Below are positions 1 to 9,541 of a stretch of 64,000 nucleotides of DNA, piece after piece. This DNA comes from Ascaphus truei (Eukaryota > Chordata > Amphibia > Anura > Ascaphidae): assembly GCA_036426205.1 (NCBI GenBank), contig CM071570.1:53155087-53219086 (forward strand), written 5' to 3'. The notes beneath the pieces are model-generated. The model saw only the letters and a list, made by a program, of their open reading frames with translations, did no database searches and was not told the DNA's origin. The stretch's first letter is position 1. Every line of letters starts with the position of its first letter. A program made the position numbers and the translations under genes.

Positions 1-415
1 TATGGATCTTACAGCGCATGCGCGGGCTATCTAAGATTACCACTGCAACCTCAGAGAACCAATGCGCATGTGCGACTGCCACAACATGGCAGCGCCCTGC
101 AAAGTAAGCCGCAGCAGATCTCCAGCAACCCGGTCGCCCCTGCCGTATCCTCCCTACACCTCCCTGACTACGGTGTCCTATCCGCACCCTCTGGTGGCAC
201 CCTGCACCAACCACAGCCGTAGCGGAAGTAAGGGGGAGCCAAGGGGAATCCCAGAAGGGAGACCTGGCCACATTCTCCCCCTGTTGAAAAGACCAACATC
301 CCCGCTTGGGAACATTGTACACATAACCACAACAAGTTATATAATAAAAATGCATGGTAAATGTTACAACTTAGCACATTGTTATAACTCTACATCAAGT
401 TATACATTTCCGTGA
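1..415 (-). repeat. Probable PPT and 3' LTR start of the older Gypsy element
   Basis: Before the younger Gypsy inserted at 416-420/10504-10508, this stretch was contiguous with the pol remnant at 10829-12435. Read on the minus strand it holds a purine-rich run near 278-292 (AACAGGGGGAGAATG), directly followed by TGTGGCCAGG. That is what a polypurine tract followed by an LTR start looks like. The rest, down to base 1, would be LTR, cut by the window edge. GCGCATGCGC occurs at 14-23. The short open frames here look like nothing known. The LTR assignment is inference from position and the purine tract only. Confidence 0.35.
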
Positions 416-420
416 ACATC

Positions 421-1342
421 TGTAATGCCTGTATGCCCGCAGACCTGGCCAGTCCCCAGTACTGAGGTGGGTAAGGGTATAACACGCACCCACAGCAGTG
501 AGGGCGTGCCCGGAGTGTGGCAGTTGTGTTGCCGGGCCTGGTGAGTAAGGGTTAACGTTATACTTGCTGAGTCCGGGGTGCCAGAAGTCGGAAGGTAATG
601 TCCAAGAGCCAGAGTCCAGGGTTTGGAGAGACCAGCGTAGTGATGTCCGAAAGCCAGGGTTCAAGGGCAGGAGAAGGCAGCGTAGTCAAAGTCCAAAGCA
701 AAGTTCAAGTACAACCAAGGGAAGCCAAACGGGAAGGGACAGGAACCAGAGCTGAAACAGACAAGGGAGCTAGGCATAGACACTGCACACACAGGAGCTA
801 CAGGAAAGCTATGCAGAGCAAGGACTGAGAGGACAGAGTGGGGTTTGTCTGGGAGCTTGCAGGGATAGGTGTGTGAGAGCAGGGGAGGAGACAGGGAGGT
901 AATCTAGGCTAATAGCCTGCAACCTCCGGGGGACGGAGCCAGTGCCTGGGGAGGGTTGTTAACTAGAGCGGGTGCTCGCCCTCTGTAACACATTCACGCA
1001 CGCACCGCTCGAGCACCAGAGCGCGGGGGAAGCATCGCGGAGAAGGTGCTCGGTTGGAGAGCCAGAGAGGAAGGAGGAGCGGAGGAACCAGGTAGGGAAA
1101 GGGTTGGGATGACGGAGGTACGCCGAGGGGTGCGAGTCCCCCGACAGGAAACCAGCGACCGGGAATGCGCGCACACAGTGAGGGGACCGCGTGTGCGCGC
1201 AGACCGCGAGCCAGAGCGTGCCGAACGTGCCGCGAGGGAATGAGGGAAAGATTGGGGAGGCAAGGGAACTCAAGGGTTAGCCGGTGGAGGACCCGAGGTG
1301 ACGGGGACACGCTGGGAAGAGCGAGTCCCCCGATCCGTTACA
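421..1342 (-). repeat. 3' LTR of the younger Gypsy element
   Basis: The 922-bp repeat begins TGTAAC and ends TTACA in element orientation and is nearly identical to 9542-10503. Compared with the 5' LTR it lacks about 45 bp (the segment at 9957-10001), which holds TTTATAA on the minus strand, a possible TATA box. It also carries a few extra bases near 571-583. The sequence is GC-rich and CpG-rich. Minus-strand open frames here belong to the LTR and are not genes. Confidence 0.93.
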
Positions 1343-1357
1343 GTATCCCCCCCGCTT
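1343..1357 (-). other. Polypurine tract next to the 3' LTR
   Basis: On the minus strand AAGCGGGGGGGATAC runs directly into the LTR start TGTAACGG. This is the position and composition expected of the plus-strand primer of an LTR retrotransposon. Confidence 0.7.
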
Positions 1358-1881
1358 GAGGATCGGAGTTTCTGGGAAGGAGTCTTGAGTTTGATATTCT
1401 TGGAAGATAGCCAAACTCTGTCTCCGGGTTTGAACTCTGGGCCCACTTGACGTCGCCGATCCGCTTGCGTTTTTTGTCTTTGAATGGAACCTTGCAAAAC
1501 TTTTATGATCCTTTTCCAAGAATTTTGAAGACTGGATATGTGAGAATCTGCTGCGGGAACACCAGAGGGGAGGGAGGTGAGGGGAAGACTGCTGGGATGG
1601 AATTCATAGTTAATGAAAAAAGGCGACTCTTGCGTGGACTCGTTTTTTAATGAGTTAATAGCAAACTCGGCCCAGGGTAATAGGTCCACACAATTATCTT
1701 GAGAATCAGACACGAAGCATCTGAGATACTGTTCCAGAGTTTGATTCATTCTCTCCGTCTGACCGTTGGTCTGTAGGTGATAACCCGAGGAAAATAGAAG
1801 GGAAATGACAAGTCTTTGAGAAAAAGCTCGCCAGAACTTAGAGATGAATTGAGTACCTCTGTCAGAAACAATGGAAATAGG
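1343..1881 (-). pseudogene. Gypsy integrase, C-terminal third (remnant)
   Basis: Minus-strand translation gives the second catalytic aspartate context VSDRGTQF and the region with the catalytic glutamate, NGQTERMNQTLEQYL. It continues through the post-catalytic domain with KPGDRVWLSSKNIK, typical of Gypsy integrase. The frame then runs through the polypurine tract into the LTR. The final beta-barrel and any chromodomain expected after LSSKNIKLKTPSQKL are absent, so the 3' end of pol is deleted. The upstream part continues at 5522-5626 beyond the inserted transposon. Confidence 0.88.
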
Positions 1882-2115
1882 TACAGCCGCAGCCCCTTTT
1901 ATTCTCCAACATCACCGCATTTTTCCGGGATTTTTTTCCGAATGCCACGCACTTCACCGCGTTCATGCCGCATTATGACCACATTCATACCGCATTCATG
2001 TTGCATTCACAGCCGTGGTTGATGTGCGGTTGATGTGTTTATTGATAATGGTTCGGATTTAATTGGTTGCAATTCTTCGCGTGTCCGCCAGATGGCAGAT
2101 ATTCATGAATTGTAA

Positions 2116-2126
2116 TGCGCATGCGC
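2116..2126. promoter_or_regulatory. NRF1-like palindrome upstream of the forkhead-like ORF
   Basis: TGCGCATGCGC matches the NRF1 consensus as generally known and lies about 160 bp before the first ATG of the forkhead-like frame. Similar GCGCATGCGC cores recur at 3031-3040, 3088-3099, 4499-4506 and 4961-4970 within the same transposon. A promoter role is inferred. Confidence 0.35.
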
Positions 2127-2285
2127 TTCAGTAATGTGTCAACTTGCAGGTGTTTCGTTTAATACCACAGTGGTCTATTGTAAATTGGCCTTGGGACTTA
2201 AGGAAGAAGTTACAATAATGTATCAATTTAGGCTTCTCATATTAAAAAACCAGTCTGGTTATTGTCCTGAGCTGAGCGTCCTGCC

Positions 2286-2883
2286 ATGAGTGTACAAGTG
2301 CAGCCCGTGTTCCAAAAACCTGACAGAATGTACGCTTATTTAATATGGGCCGCGATTAATGCAACAGATGATAAGATGGCAACAGTTGTTCAAATTTATC
2401 AGTATTTTATCGAAAACTATGACTTTTACAAATTTTCGCCAGATCCTCATGTGTGGAAGCGTGCAATAAGGAAAAAGTTATGTAGCGATCCATGTTTTTT
2501 TTTCGTATTGATCCCGATTTTATTGGAGGTATTGGTGTGTATCACCGAGTTTTTCCTGTATCTATGATCATGCAGACGGCAAAAGGCGAAAGGTCGTGTT
2601 AAAACCAACTAAGAAACGTCAGTCGCTGGCAAGCAATGTGCCAGCACCAGCACCAGCACCGGCTTCCAATAACGGTCCGACCGACAGTGACAACCCTTGC
2701 TGTCTGTCCACGAACGGATACCTGCAGCCTGAGCCAGATTTCGCGTACAGTTTCGAGAAAGCATGCATGTACCTAAGCGATTTCCAGCCTAATCAGCTGA
2801 CTACAGCTGTCAACGACGTGTATGATCAAGAATATGGGACTGGCAGTGGCCCGTCGCCAGCTGATTGGGAAATTCTATGTTGA
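2286..2883 (+). pseudogene. Forkhead (winged-helix) domain-like gene, frameshifted
   Basis: The frame from ATG 2286 gives KPDRMYAYLIWAAIN, then VQIYQYFIENYDFYKF and VWKRAIRKKLCSDPCFF. These align in order with helix 1, helix 2 and recognition helix 3 of forkhead domains (family patterns PPYSYIALIAMAI, IYQFIMDRFPFY and W.NSIRHNLSLNDCF). The homology then leaves this frame at a run of nine T (about 2490-2500): GVYHRVFP lies in the next frame and DGKRRKVVLK in the third, matching the family's wing and basic tail. A 95-aa open frame, 2596-2883, continues with an Ala-Pro repeat and an acidic, aromatic C-terminus ending DWEILC. There is no intron. At least two indels break it here. No Fox subfamily can be assigned. 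It is inside a DNA transposon, so either a captured host gene or an unusual transposon gene. Confidence 0.6.
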
Positions 2884-2889
2884 GTAATG

Positions 2890-5340
2890 TTGCCGTATTT
2901 TATTCTTTTTTTTTTTTATTTTGAAAATATCAATATCAGTGCTATTCAAAAGTCAAGCGATTCTCCTGTAAGCAATATCATTGGCTGAGCGGCTTCTACA
3001 GTAGATACTGCACAATTGGTGAAAAGCTAGGCGCATGCGCATTGGAACCTTCTTGAAACGCATATGCGTGTCATTACATCGGTGGTAGGCGCATGCGCAT
3101 GTGAACAGGAGATGCCCCCCGAGAAAATTATTGGTGGGACTGACTGTGAGAACTTCTTTAAGGGACTGACCATTACAGTAAAACTTTTACTTTTGTTTTT
3201 CCTCAGAAATGAAAACTTTGTCATCTCATGCGGACAACGGCAAATGGAGGGACTCCGATGGATAATATCGCTTTGTGTAACAATGCCTGCACATTGCTGA
3301 ATCGGATTTAAAAAACAACGTACCGGAGTCTACAGTTTAGTGGCCGTTGTTATTGAGTAGGATAGAATACCTGAAACAGTATGCTGATGTTTTCAGACCA
3401 TATACTGTACAATACTTTTTTTATATATACTGTATAATAAACCCGAGAAAATAACAAGTATGCATTTATTCTACATGTATTCCAGTACATATGTATATTC
3501 TATACCCGTACAGCATGTATTGTTTTAATACTCCTGTGATGTACAGTACTGAGCATGCCTACAGTATACAGTACAGTATGCCTGGACAGTACTGTACATT
3601 CTAGAAACACTGTATTTTGTTATAGTATTAAAGGAGACAATGGAACAATTTAAAACATATCAACATTTTCTTTTATTGGTGGAGTAAGTAAAAAAACATT
3701 TATTTACAAATACTGTGCAATGTAAAAACATTTTAAGTGTACAGCAATTCAAAACATAAACAGGTGTACAGTATGGTTTACTGCTAGTGAAAACATTTAT
3801 GTACAGAAAGTCAAAACATTTACAGTCAGTCAGCATGGTTTACAATCACATGGTGTTATTAAAAAAAAATTCTTAATTCATGAAATTTTAAAAACATCTA
3901 CTTTATTAAAGTACAGAAAGTAAAAACATTTACAGTAGGATGGTGTACAGAACAGTCAGTCCTGCACAACTCCAGTCCTCGAGTGTCGCAAACAGGCCCG
4001 GTTTTCAGGATAACCTTGAAAACCGGGCCTGTTTGCGGCCCTCGTGGACTGGAATTGTGCAGGTCCTGTGTGTACAGTAAGTAAAAACATTTATTTATTA
4101 ATACAGGTTAAAACACGCAACATCTCCTTTATTAAAGTACAGAAAGTCAAAACATGTACAATACAGTACAGCACAACAGTATGGTGTTATTAAAAAAAAT
4201 TCTTTATTCATGAAATTTTAAAAACACAACATCTCCTTTATTTTTATTTTTTTGGTCACACACTCTTCAACTTCGCATTGACAACAACCCCCCCCCCCAC
4301 ACCTACACCAAAGAAAATGAAAGAATGACAAAAAGTGGTAATTTACTGCATCAACAGCATGAATCAGTTAATGTTTTTTTTAACTCTCAATTCTCACAGT
4401 GCTGTGCAAATCAGATTTACATATCAAATTCGAGAAGGGATTTTCCAAAGCGTTACCGTAACCAAAGCCTCAACGGGTTGTGGGGGTTTGGGTGAGTCAT
4501 GCGCAGTAATCAGCTTGCTCCCATCTCAAAGAGGATTACACGCAGGTGCATAGAGAGGTGATGCTCGGCTAGGGACGGATTAAAAACACAATGACAAGCT
4601 TCAGAAATTGAATGACTCTGTAGATAAGAGTTTCAAATCCTTGAGCGAGCCTTGTGTGTGTGCGTGGGGGAGGGGGGTACAGGGTACAGCAGCATGAATG
4701 ATTAGCTCTATTGCAGTTCAAAGAAATGGCATATTTTCAAAAGGCAGGTCATCATAATAATTTGATCCCTACACCCCCAAATACTGTACATAAAAAGCAC
4801 AGTGTCACAGACAAAAGCTACAGCACAGATCGAATATCGTAATATCAAGATGGTTTATGCAGGCTTGTGGAGAAAATAAAAATAAAAAATGAGGAGAAAA
4901 AAATATATATATATATTTTTTTTGGTCACTCACTCAAGCAAGCAGTGGTGAACTTTCAGACGCATGCGCAGTAATCATCAGCTATCAAGCAGGAATGTGA
5001 TTGAAACCAGAAACACACACATTCAAAGAAATGGTGTGGGAGAGGTGTACTGTACTGTAGATAAGATAAGAAGTTGAAATACTGCCGTGCAGTAAATTAT
5101 CCTGTGTGTGCGGGGGCAGGCGAGGGGAGAGCGCTGTACTCTATATGCCGAAATGTGACACTATTACAGCACACGCCACACGCCTATGCGTTTCAACAAT
5201 TTTCAAATGAGACATACAGCCCTGCACATGCATGTATAAATATGCGAATTTACAATTACTTCGCGCGCACACGCAGACTGTGTACTGACGTAGGCTGAAC
5301 TGCTAAAGTACTGTATTAGACTTCCAAGACAACAGCTCGC
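2890..5340. repeat. Non-coding body of the forkhead transposon, degenerate repeats
   Basis: No recognisable gene. From about 3340 to 4245 the sequence is dense in TACAGTA/GTACAGT words. It repeats longer modules: a block beginning GTGTTATTAAAAAAAA..TTC at about 3853 and 4170, and TTAAAGTACAGAAAGT at about 3905 and 4133. GCGCAGTAATCA recurs at 4501 and 4967. Short open frames (for example 3064-3300, 4335-4553, 5074-5298) show no family features. Confidence 0.6.
3961..4063. repeat. 103-bp near-perfect palindrome
   Basis: CCTGCACAACTCCAGTCC at the left pairs with GGACTGGAATTGTGCAGG at the right, and the arms continue inward through CGCAAACAGGCCCGGTTTTC to a loop of a few bases. It looks like a small dispersed hairpin repeat nested in the transposon body. 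Confidence 0.8.
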
Positions 5341-5521
5341 GAACACCCCCCTGAGTTTTTAGACGGTATTGCAGTATTGCAGACAGCGATAATAAAATGC
5401 TAATATTACGAGCGCTAAAATAACGCAATTCACCCCGGACCAAAAAATAAAACGCATCTGCCCGCGATTATCAGAGCGCCGCGTATCCGGCTGCATTAGG
5501 ATAAAGGCGGCCGCCACTGTA

Positions 5522-5626
5522 CACCGTGTAATCTGAAAATTTCCTTTGAAAAAACGTCGGCTAAAGTAGCTGAATTAGGAAGACCCTTGAGGGGTATAAA
5601 GCGTGTATGCTTGGAAAACCTATCTA
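5522..5626 (-). pseudogene. Gypsy integrase, short middle segment
   Basis: The 105 bp between two insertions translate on the minus strand to VDRFSKHTRFIPLKG followed by a segment ending EIFRLHG. This is the stretch of Gypsy integrase that lies between the first catalytic aspartate (MDFIVEHP, in 5972-6604) and VSDRG (in 1343-1881). It shows that both flanking transposons went into an already existing Gypsy copy. Confidence 0.9.
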
Positions 5627-5971
5627 CAGTAGAGGCAACGTTTATTCTAACATTTGCCGTAAACTAGCCGGGTTACATTCTGGGTATGTGCTGGGTATGT
5701 TCTGGGATAGTTTGAGGCACGTTTAAGGCATTTCTGCATTGACTAACGACCCATAGGTTTAACACAGCAGGGATCCCTGGCAGTCCAATTCAGTTTGAAT
5801 GGGACTGCCAGGGACCCCCGCTGTTAATCTGATAGGCCATTAATCAATGCAGAAATGCTGGGGCTAGTTTAAGGAAAGTTTAAGGCATGTATTCAGAATG
5901 TACCTGGGTGTTTCCTGGTTTTTTTGGGGAATTGCCACTGGTTTTTGTTAGAATAAGAGTTGCCTCTACTG
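5627..5971. mobile_element. 345-bp TA-flanked MITE
   Basis: Perfect 13-bp terminal inverted repeats, CAGTAGAGGCAAC, continue as TTTATTCTAACA-like sequence and are flanked by TA at 5625-5626 and 5972-5973. Removing the element restores the integrase frame. The interior is itself palindromic (GCATTTCTGCATTGA near 5732 against TCAATGCAGAAATGC near 5846). It includes a TTAACACAGCAGGG motif that recurs in the 33.5-36.8 kb element. No coding capacity. Confidence 0.9.
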
Positions 5972-6604
5972 TACTACCACAGGGATGAATATCCCTTTAG
6001 AATTGGGATGTTCCACAATAAAGTCCATGGAGATATGTTTCCAAGGTTGTTCCGGAATAGGAAGAGGCATGAGGAGACCAGAAGGTTTGTGTCGGGCGGA
6101 TTTGCTCTGGGCACAGACCGGACAAGCTCTGGTGAAATCAAAAATGTCCTTATTCATTTTAGGCCACCAAAAGGTCCGTTTGATAAGATCTACAGTTCTC
6201 TTGTAGCCTGGATGACCAGCAGCTCTAGACGAATGTCCCCATAGAAGTATTTTGTGGCAAAAATGCGGGGCAGCGTACAACCGTCCTTCTGGCACCTTAA
6301 ACCTCCTAGGAATATGAGCCTGGGCTTTATTGATTTCATCCAAGATATCAAAGCTGTTGGCGGAAATAATACACTTACCAGGAAGAATCGACTCTGAGGA
6401 TTCGTTAGATTCGTTCTCCGTGGAGAACTGACGAGATAAAGCGTCAGCATTGATATTCTTGGTGCCCGGAATATAAGAAATTGTGTAATTGAACCTAGAA
6501 AAGAACAAAGCCCAACGAGCTTGATGGCATCCCAAAGGACGAGCCCGCTCGATGTACAATAAGTTTTTGTGCTCGGTGAGGATGGCTACTGGCTCCTTGG
6601 TACC
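5972..6604 (-). pseudogene. Gypsy RNase H end and integrase N-terminal half
   Basis: Minus-strand translation runs from the end of RNase H (IPGTKNINADALSRQF) into integrase. The zinc-binding HHCC finger is visible (GHPGYKRTVDLIKRTFWWPK, then CPVCAQSK), followed by the first catalytic aspartate in ISMDFIVEHP. It is open for about 197 codons to the MITE junction. A stop or frameshift near 6600 separates it from the upstream RT/RNase H frame. Confidence 0.93.
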
Positions 6605-7632
6605 TTAGAGGAGATGTCTCCATTCTTGGAGGGCCAATTTGATGGCCAGAAGCTCGCGGTTCCCGACATCATAATTTTTCTCGGCCGAAGAGAACTTCCT
6701 GGAAAAGAATCCACACGGATAGAGTTTTTCCTGTGGGGAAGATCTCTGAGAAAGCACTGCGCCGGCTCCCACATCCGAGGTGTCTACTTGTAGAGTAAAA
6801 GGAAGAGAAGTATCCGGATGCCGAAGGATAGGGACGGACACAAAGGCTCTTTTGAGAAAGTCGAAGGCTTCGATGGCTTCAGGGGACCAAACAGTCGGAT
6901 CAGCACCTATTTTGGTCAGAGCAGTGATTGGTAGAGCAATAGTAGAAAAGTTACGGATGAATTTCCGATAGTAATTAGCAAAGCCAAGGAAGCGCTGCAC
7001 GGGCTTGAGAGAATTCGGCAACGGCCAAACGAGTACAGACTTCAATTTCTCAGGGTCCATGGTAAAGCCTTTGTCAGAAATTATATAGCCTAAGAAGGCT
7101 GTGGAAGATTGATGGAACAGACATTTCTCCATTTTCGCGTAGAGGCGATTAGCACGAAGCCGAGAGAGAACCAACTTGGTATGGCGAATGTGCTCCTCCA
7201 AGCTTTTGGAGAAAATGAGGATGTCGTCCAAATATACAATGACGAACGTACCCAAACATCCCGGAAGATATCATTCATGATTTCTTGGAAAACAGCAGGG
7301 GCATTGAAAAGTCCGAACGGCATCACTAAGTACTCGTAATGTCCCGAACGCGTGTTGAACGCGGTTTTCCATTCGTCCTCGTCTCTTATTCGAATAAGAT
7401 TGTAGGCTCCTCTCAAATCGAGTTTGGAGAAAATAGAGGCTCCTTGTAGACGGTCGAATAGTTCTGAAATCAGAGGAAGGGGGTACCTTTTTTTACCGTA
7501 ATTTTGTTTAGCCCACGAAAGTCGATACAGCGTCTTAAAGAGCCATCCTTCTTTTTCACGAAGAAGAAGCCTGCCCCGGCGGGGGAGGTAGAATTCCGGA
7601 TGAACCCTTTCTTAAGATTCTCCTGGATGTAT
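6605..7632 (-). pseudogene. Gypsy reverse transcriptase and RNase H
   Basis: RT begins near 7632 ([14 protein letters not shown], then [20 protein letters not shown]), continues in a second frame ([16 protein letters not shown]) and a third. The third has the catalytic YLDD box ([14 protein letters not shown]) and runs open for 216 codons into RNase H (DTSDVGAGAVLSQ, NRELLAIKLALQEW). At least two frameshifts interrupt RT. The enzyme would copy element RNA into DNA in cytoplasmic particles. The motif set is that of Ty3/Gypsy elements. Confidence 0.95.
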
Positions 7633-8289
7633 AGGAGAGAGGTTGATAGAGCGATGCTCAAATACTGTGTGTGTACACAAACATCTTTGTATTTAAGAAC
7701 ATAAGTCCAGAAAAGGAACACTGTATATAGTCCTTAGGCTCATATATAAAGCTTCATCCTATGCGGGGAGGCAAAAATAAAGACCTAGCGGTCAGTCTGC
7801 ATGACTACCGCATATATGGTCAATATTGCACATCCCACCAAATTAGCATAAGCACCCCATGGATATAACAGGTAATAAAATGAGGGCTAATGCCCATTAC
7901 CTGCCCTGGGGGTGAGCTGGAATCCAGGACGCCAAAGCCAAGTGAAGGTTCCTCTGCGTGCATTCCTGATGTCGTAGAATAATAGAAATGGAAGGAAGCA
8001 AAGGATGCACTGCAACTGGATAGTTGTTTGAAAAAATATAGGGCAAACTCCAAAATAAAAATCGACGGTTTATTTATTTATATAAACTCACCATGGTTGT
8101 ATACAGCACGCACCAACGCGTTTCATCTTGATAAAGTCCTGCGGGACGAAACGCGTTGGTGCGGATGCTGTATACACCCATGTGTGAGTTTATATAAATA
8201 AATAACCCTCAATTTTATTTTGGAGTTTGCCCTATATTTTTTCAAACAACTTTCCAGTTGCAGTGCTTCCTTTGCTTCCTTCCATTTCT
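7633..8289. mobile_element. Fold-back element with 16-bp target-site duplication
   Basis: A 657-bp insertion flanked by identical 16-mers ATTCTCCTGGATGTAT at 7617-7632 and 8290-8305. The first about 350 bp are unique. The remainder (7984-8289) is a long inverted repeat, arms about 7984-8120 and 8151-8289, whose right arm ends exactly at the target duplication. There is no poly-A tail. The turn lies in a motif like a hammerhead core (8126-8160). A long TSD and an asymmetric head plus terminal hairpin are shared with 22503-22908. Confidence 0.85.
8126..8160 (+). ncRNA. Hammerhead-like motif at hairpin apex, degenerate
   Basis: TTGATAAA is followed by a perfect 4-bp stem GTCC-TGCG-GGAC, then GAAACGCGTTGG. 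This is the layout of a hammerhead core (CUGAUGA, stem II, GAA, stem III). C3 is T and the essential G8 is A, and there is an extra A before stem II, so activity of this copy is unlikely. The arms of the surrounding inverted repeat start at GAAACGCGTTGGTGC. Confidence 0.35.
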
Positions 8290-8305
8290 ATTCTCCTGGA
8301 TGTAT

Positions 8306-8660
8306 GCCTGGACAGTAGGGGAATGGAAAACATCGAAGACCATTACCTCGGTATGACCATCCGCGGTGGTCAGGGTAAGTGGAATGGATTCCCAAAAGAT
8401 GAATGCTGGTTGAAGCGGTCGACCGTCAATCGCCTCGAGCCGATGGGTGACTTTTTCTTGACTAGCGGGATTTGGTTGTTGCAAGTGAAGGCGTGATCAA
8501 GGAAGTTGCCACCATACCCGGAGTCGAAGAACTCTTCAACCTCTATTTGGAGATCAGGACCCACAAGAGTTATGGGGAGTAGTATCTTCTTCTGTAGTTC
8601 CTTAGGGAGAGAGGGGCAAGGATAAATAGTACCCAGTAGAAGCCCCTCTACCTTTACTGG
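8306..8660 (-). pseudogene. Gypsy aspartic protease region
   Basis: Minus-strand translation shows VEEFFDSGYGGNFLDHAF, the retropepsin-like D-S-G active-site context. It continues in another frame as LEAIDGRPLQP, LTLTTADGHTE and VFDVFHSPTV. The stretch that normally joins protease to RT (roughly 100 residues in related elements) is missing before YIQEN, indicating an older deletion in addition to the fold-back insertion. Confidence 0.8.
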
Positions 8661-9539
8661 GCGTTCCCGTTTCCCGGTTTCAAGCAGCAGTGATGAAGTT
8701 GGTGTTCTGGGGAACCGCAGTAATAGCAGAGACCCTCCTCCTGGCATTGTGCTTTCTCAGCGCCAAAGCTGTTGGCTACCGATTTGCATCGGTTCGGGAG
8801 CGTCCAACACAGGGAAGGCCAGTGGGGTATACCTACAGTAAGAGAAACAGGCAAGGACGAGAGAGAACGAGAGCGATGACGCTCGTGGCGTCGTTCTTGA
8901 GTGCGCTGATCCATCCGGATACTGAGAGCGATGAGTTCCTCGAGGGATGAAGGCCGGCGTGAGCTGCAAGGTCATCCTTGAGAGATTCGGACAAACCATG
9001 CCAGTATGCTGCAGCGAGAGCTGGGTTTCTGCAGCGATGGTGCGGAACTCCACCGTGTATCTTGCAGCTGACCTATGAGCCTGGGAGAGATGAAACAAAG
9101 AAAAAGCAGCAGTCTCCCTACGCGCTGGTGTATCATAAACTTGTTGGAACTCATGCCGGAATTTGGAATAATCTTGGGTTAGATCTGATCTGTGTTCCCA
9201 GAGGGGAGAAGCCCAAGCGAGGGCATCACCAGTGAGTAGGGCATAGACGTAGGTCACCTTGGAATGACCAGTAGGGAAGTGGGACATTTCGAATTGGACC
9301 TCACACTGATTCAAGAATCCTCGACAAGCAAGGGGGTCCCCGTCTAACCGGTTAGGGGGTGGAATATGTGGTCCCGGATTGCTTGGAGGCATTGGGGCCG
9401 GGGTAGGTGCTGTCACAGGAGATTCCTGAAGAGATAAGGTAGAAAGTTTGTCAGTGAGTTGATTGCTTAGGAATTGCCAGTGTTCCATGGAGACGCCTTG
9501 GCCCACCTCAGGGGGGTCTGCATTTGTTGGGCTCTGCAT
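8661..9539 (-). pseudogene. Gypsy gag with zinc knuckle
   Basis: Gag starts at ATG 9539 (MQSPTNADPPEV), three bases inside the end of the 5' LTR. The same frame is open further upstream through the LTR to 9776. The N-terminal part has a Pro-rich linker and the capsid-like FEMSHFPTGHSKVTYVYALL and ALAWASPLWEH. A frameshift near 9080 moves the reading into other frames, and a CCHC zinc knuckle (CYYCGSPEHQLHHC) closes the protein near 8700. Gag would package element RNA. The start choice is supported by the same LTR-TTATGC-gag arrangement at 42154-42160. Confidence 0.85.
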
Positions 9540-9541
9540 AA

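Larger units (their letters stand above)
1884..5519. mobile_element. TA-flanked DNA transposon carrying a forkhead-like gene
   Basis: This piece splits the Gypsy integrase cleanly: coding resumes without loss on both sides when it is removed with one TA. Its ends are CAGCCGCAGCCCC at the left and, reverse-complemented, CAGTGGCGGCCGCC at the right, both followed by TTTAT(T/C)C. TA lies outside at 1882-1883 and 5520-5521. A 4-bp GTAC duplication would fit equally well. TA plus CAG termini resembles Tc1/mariner/pogo-type elements, but I see no transposase in its 3.6 kb. It carries a broken forkhead-like gene (2286-2883) and a long non-coding part with degenerate repeats. Confidence 0.75.

Noticed and set aside
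959..1310. Overlapping Arg/Pro-rich frames in the LTRs (also 9912-10471)
   Set aside because: LTR sequence; GC-rich composition keeps frames open on both strands; repeated in both LTRs.
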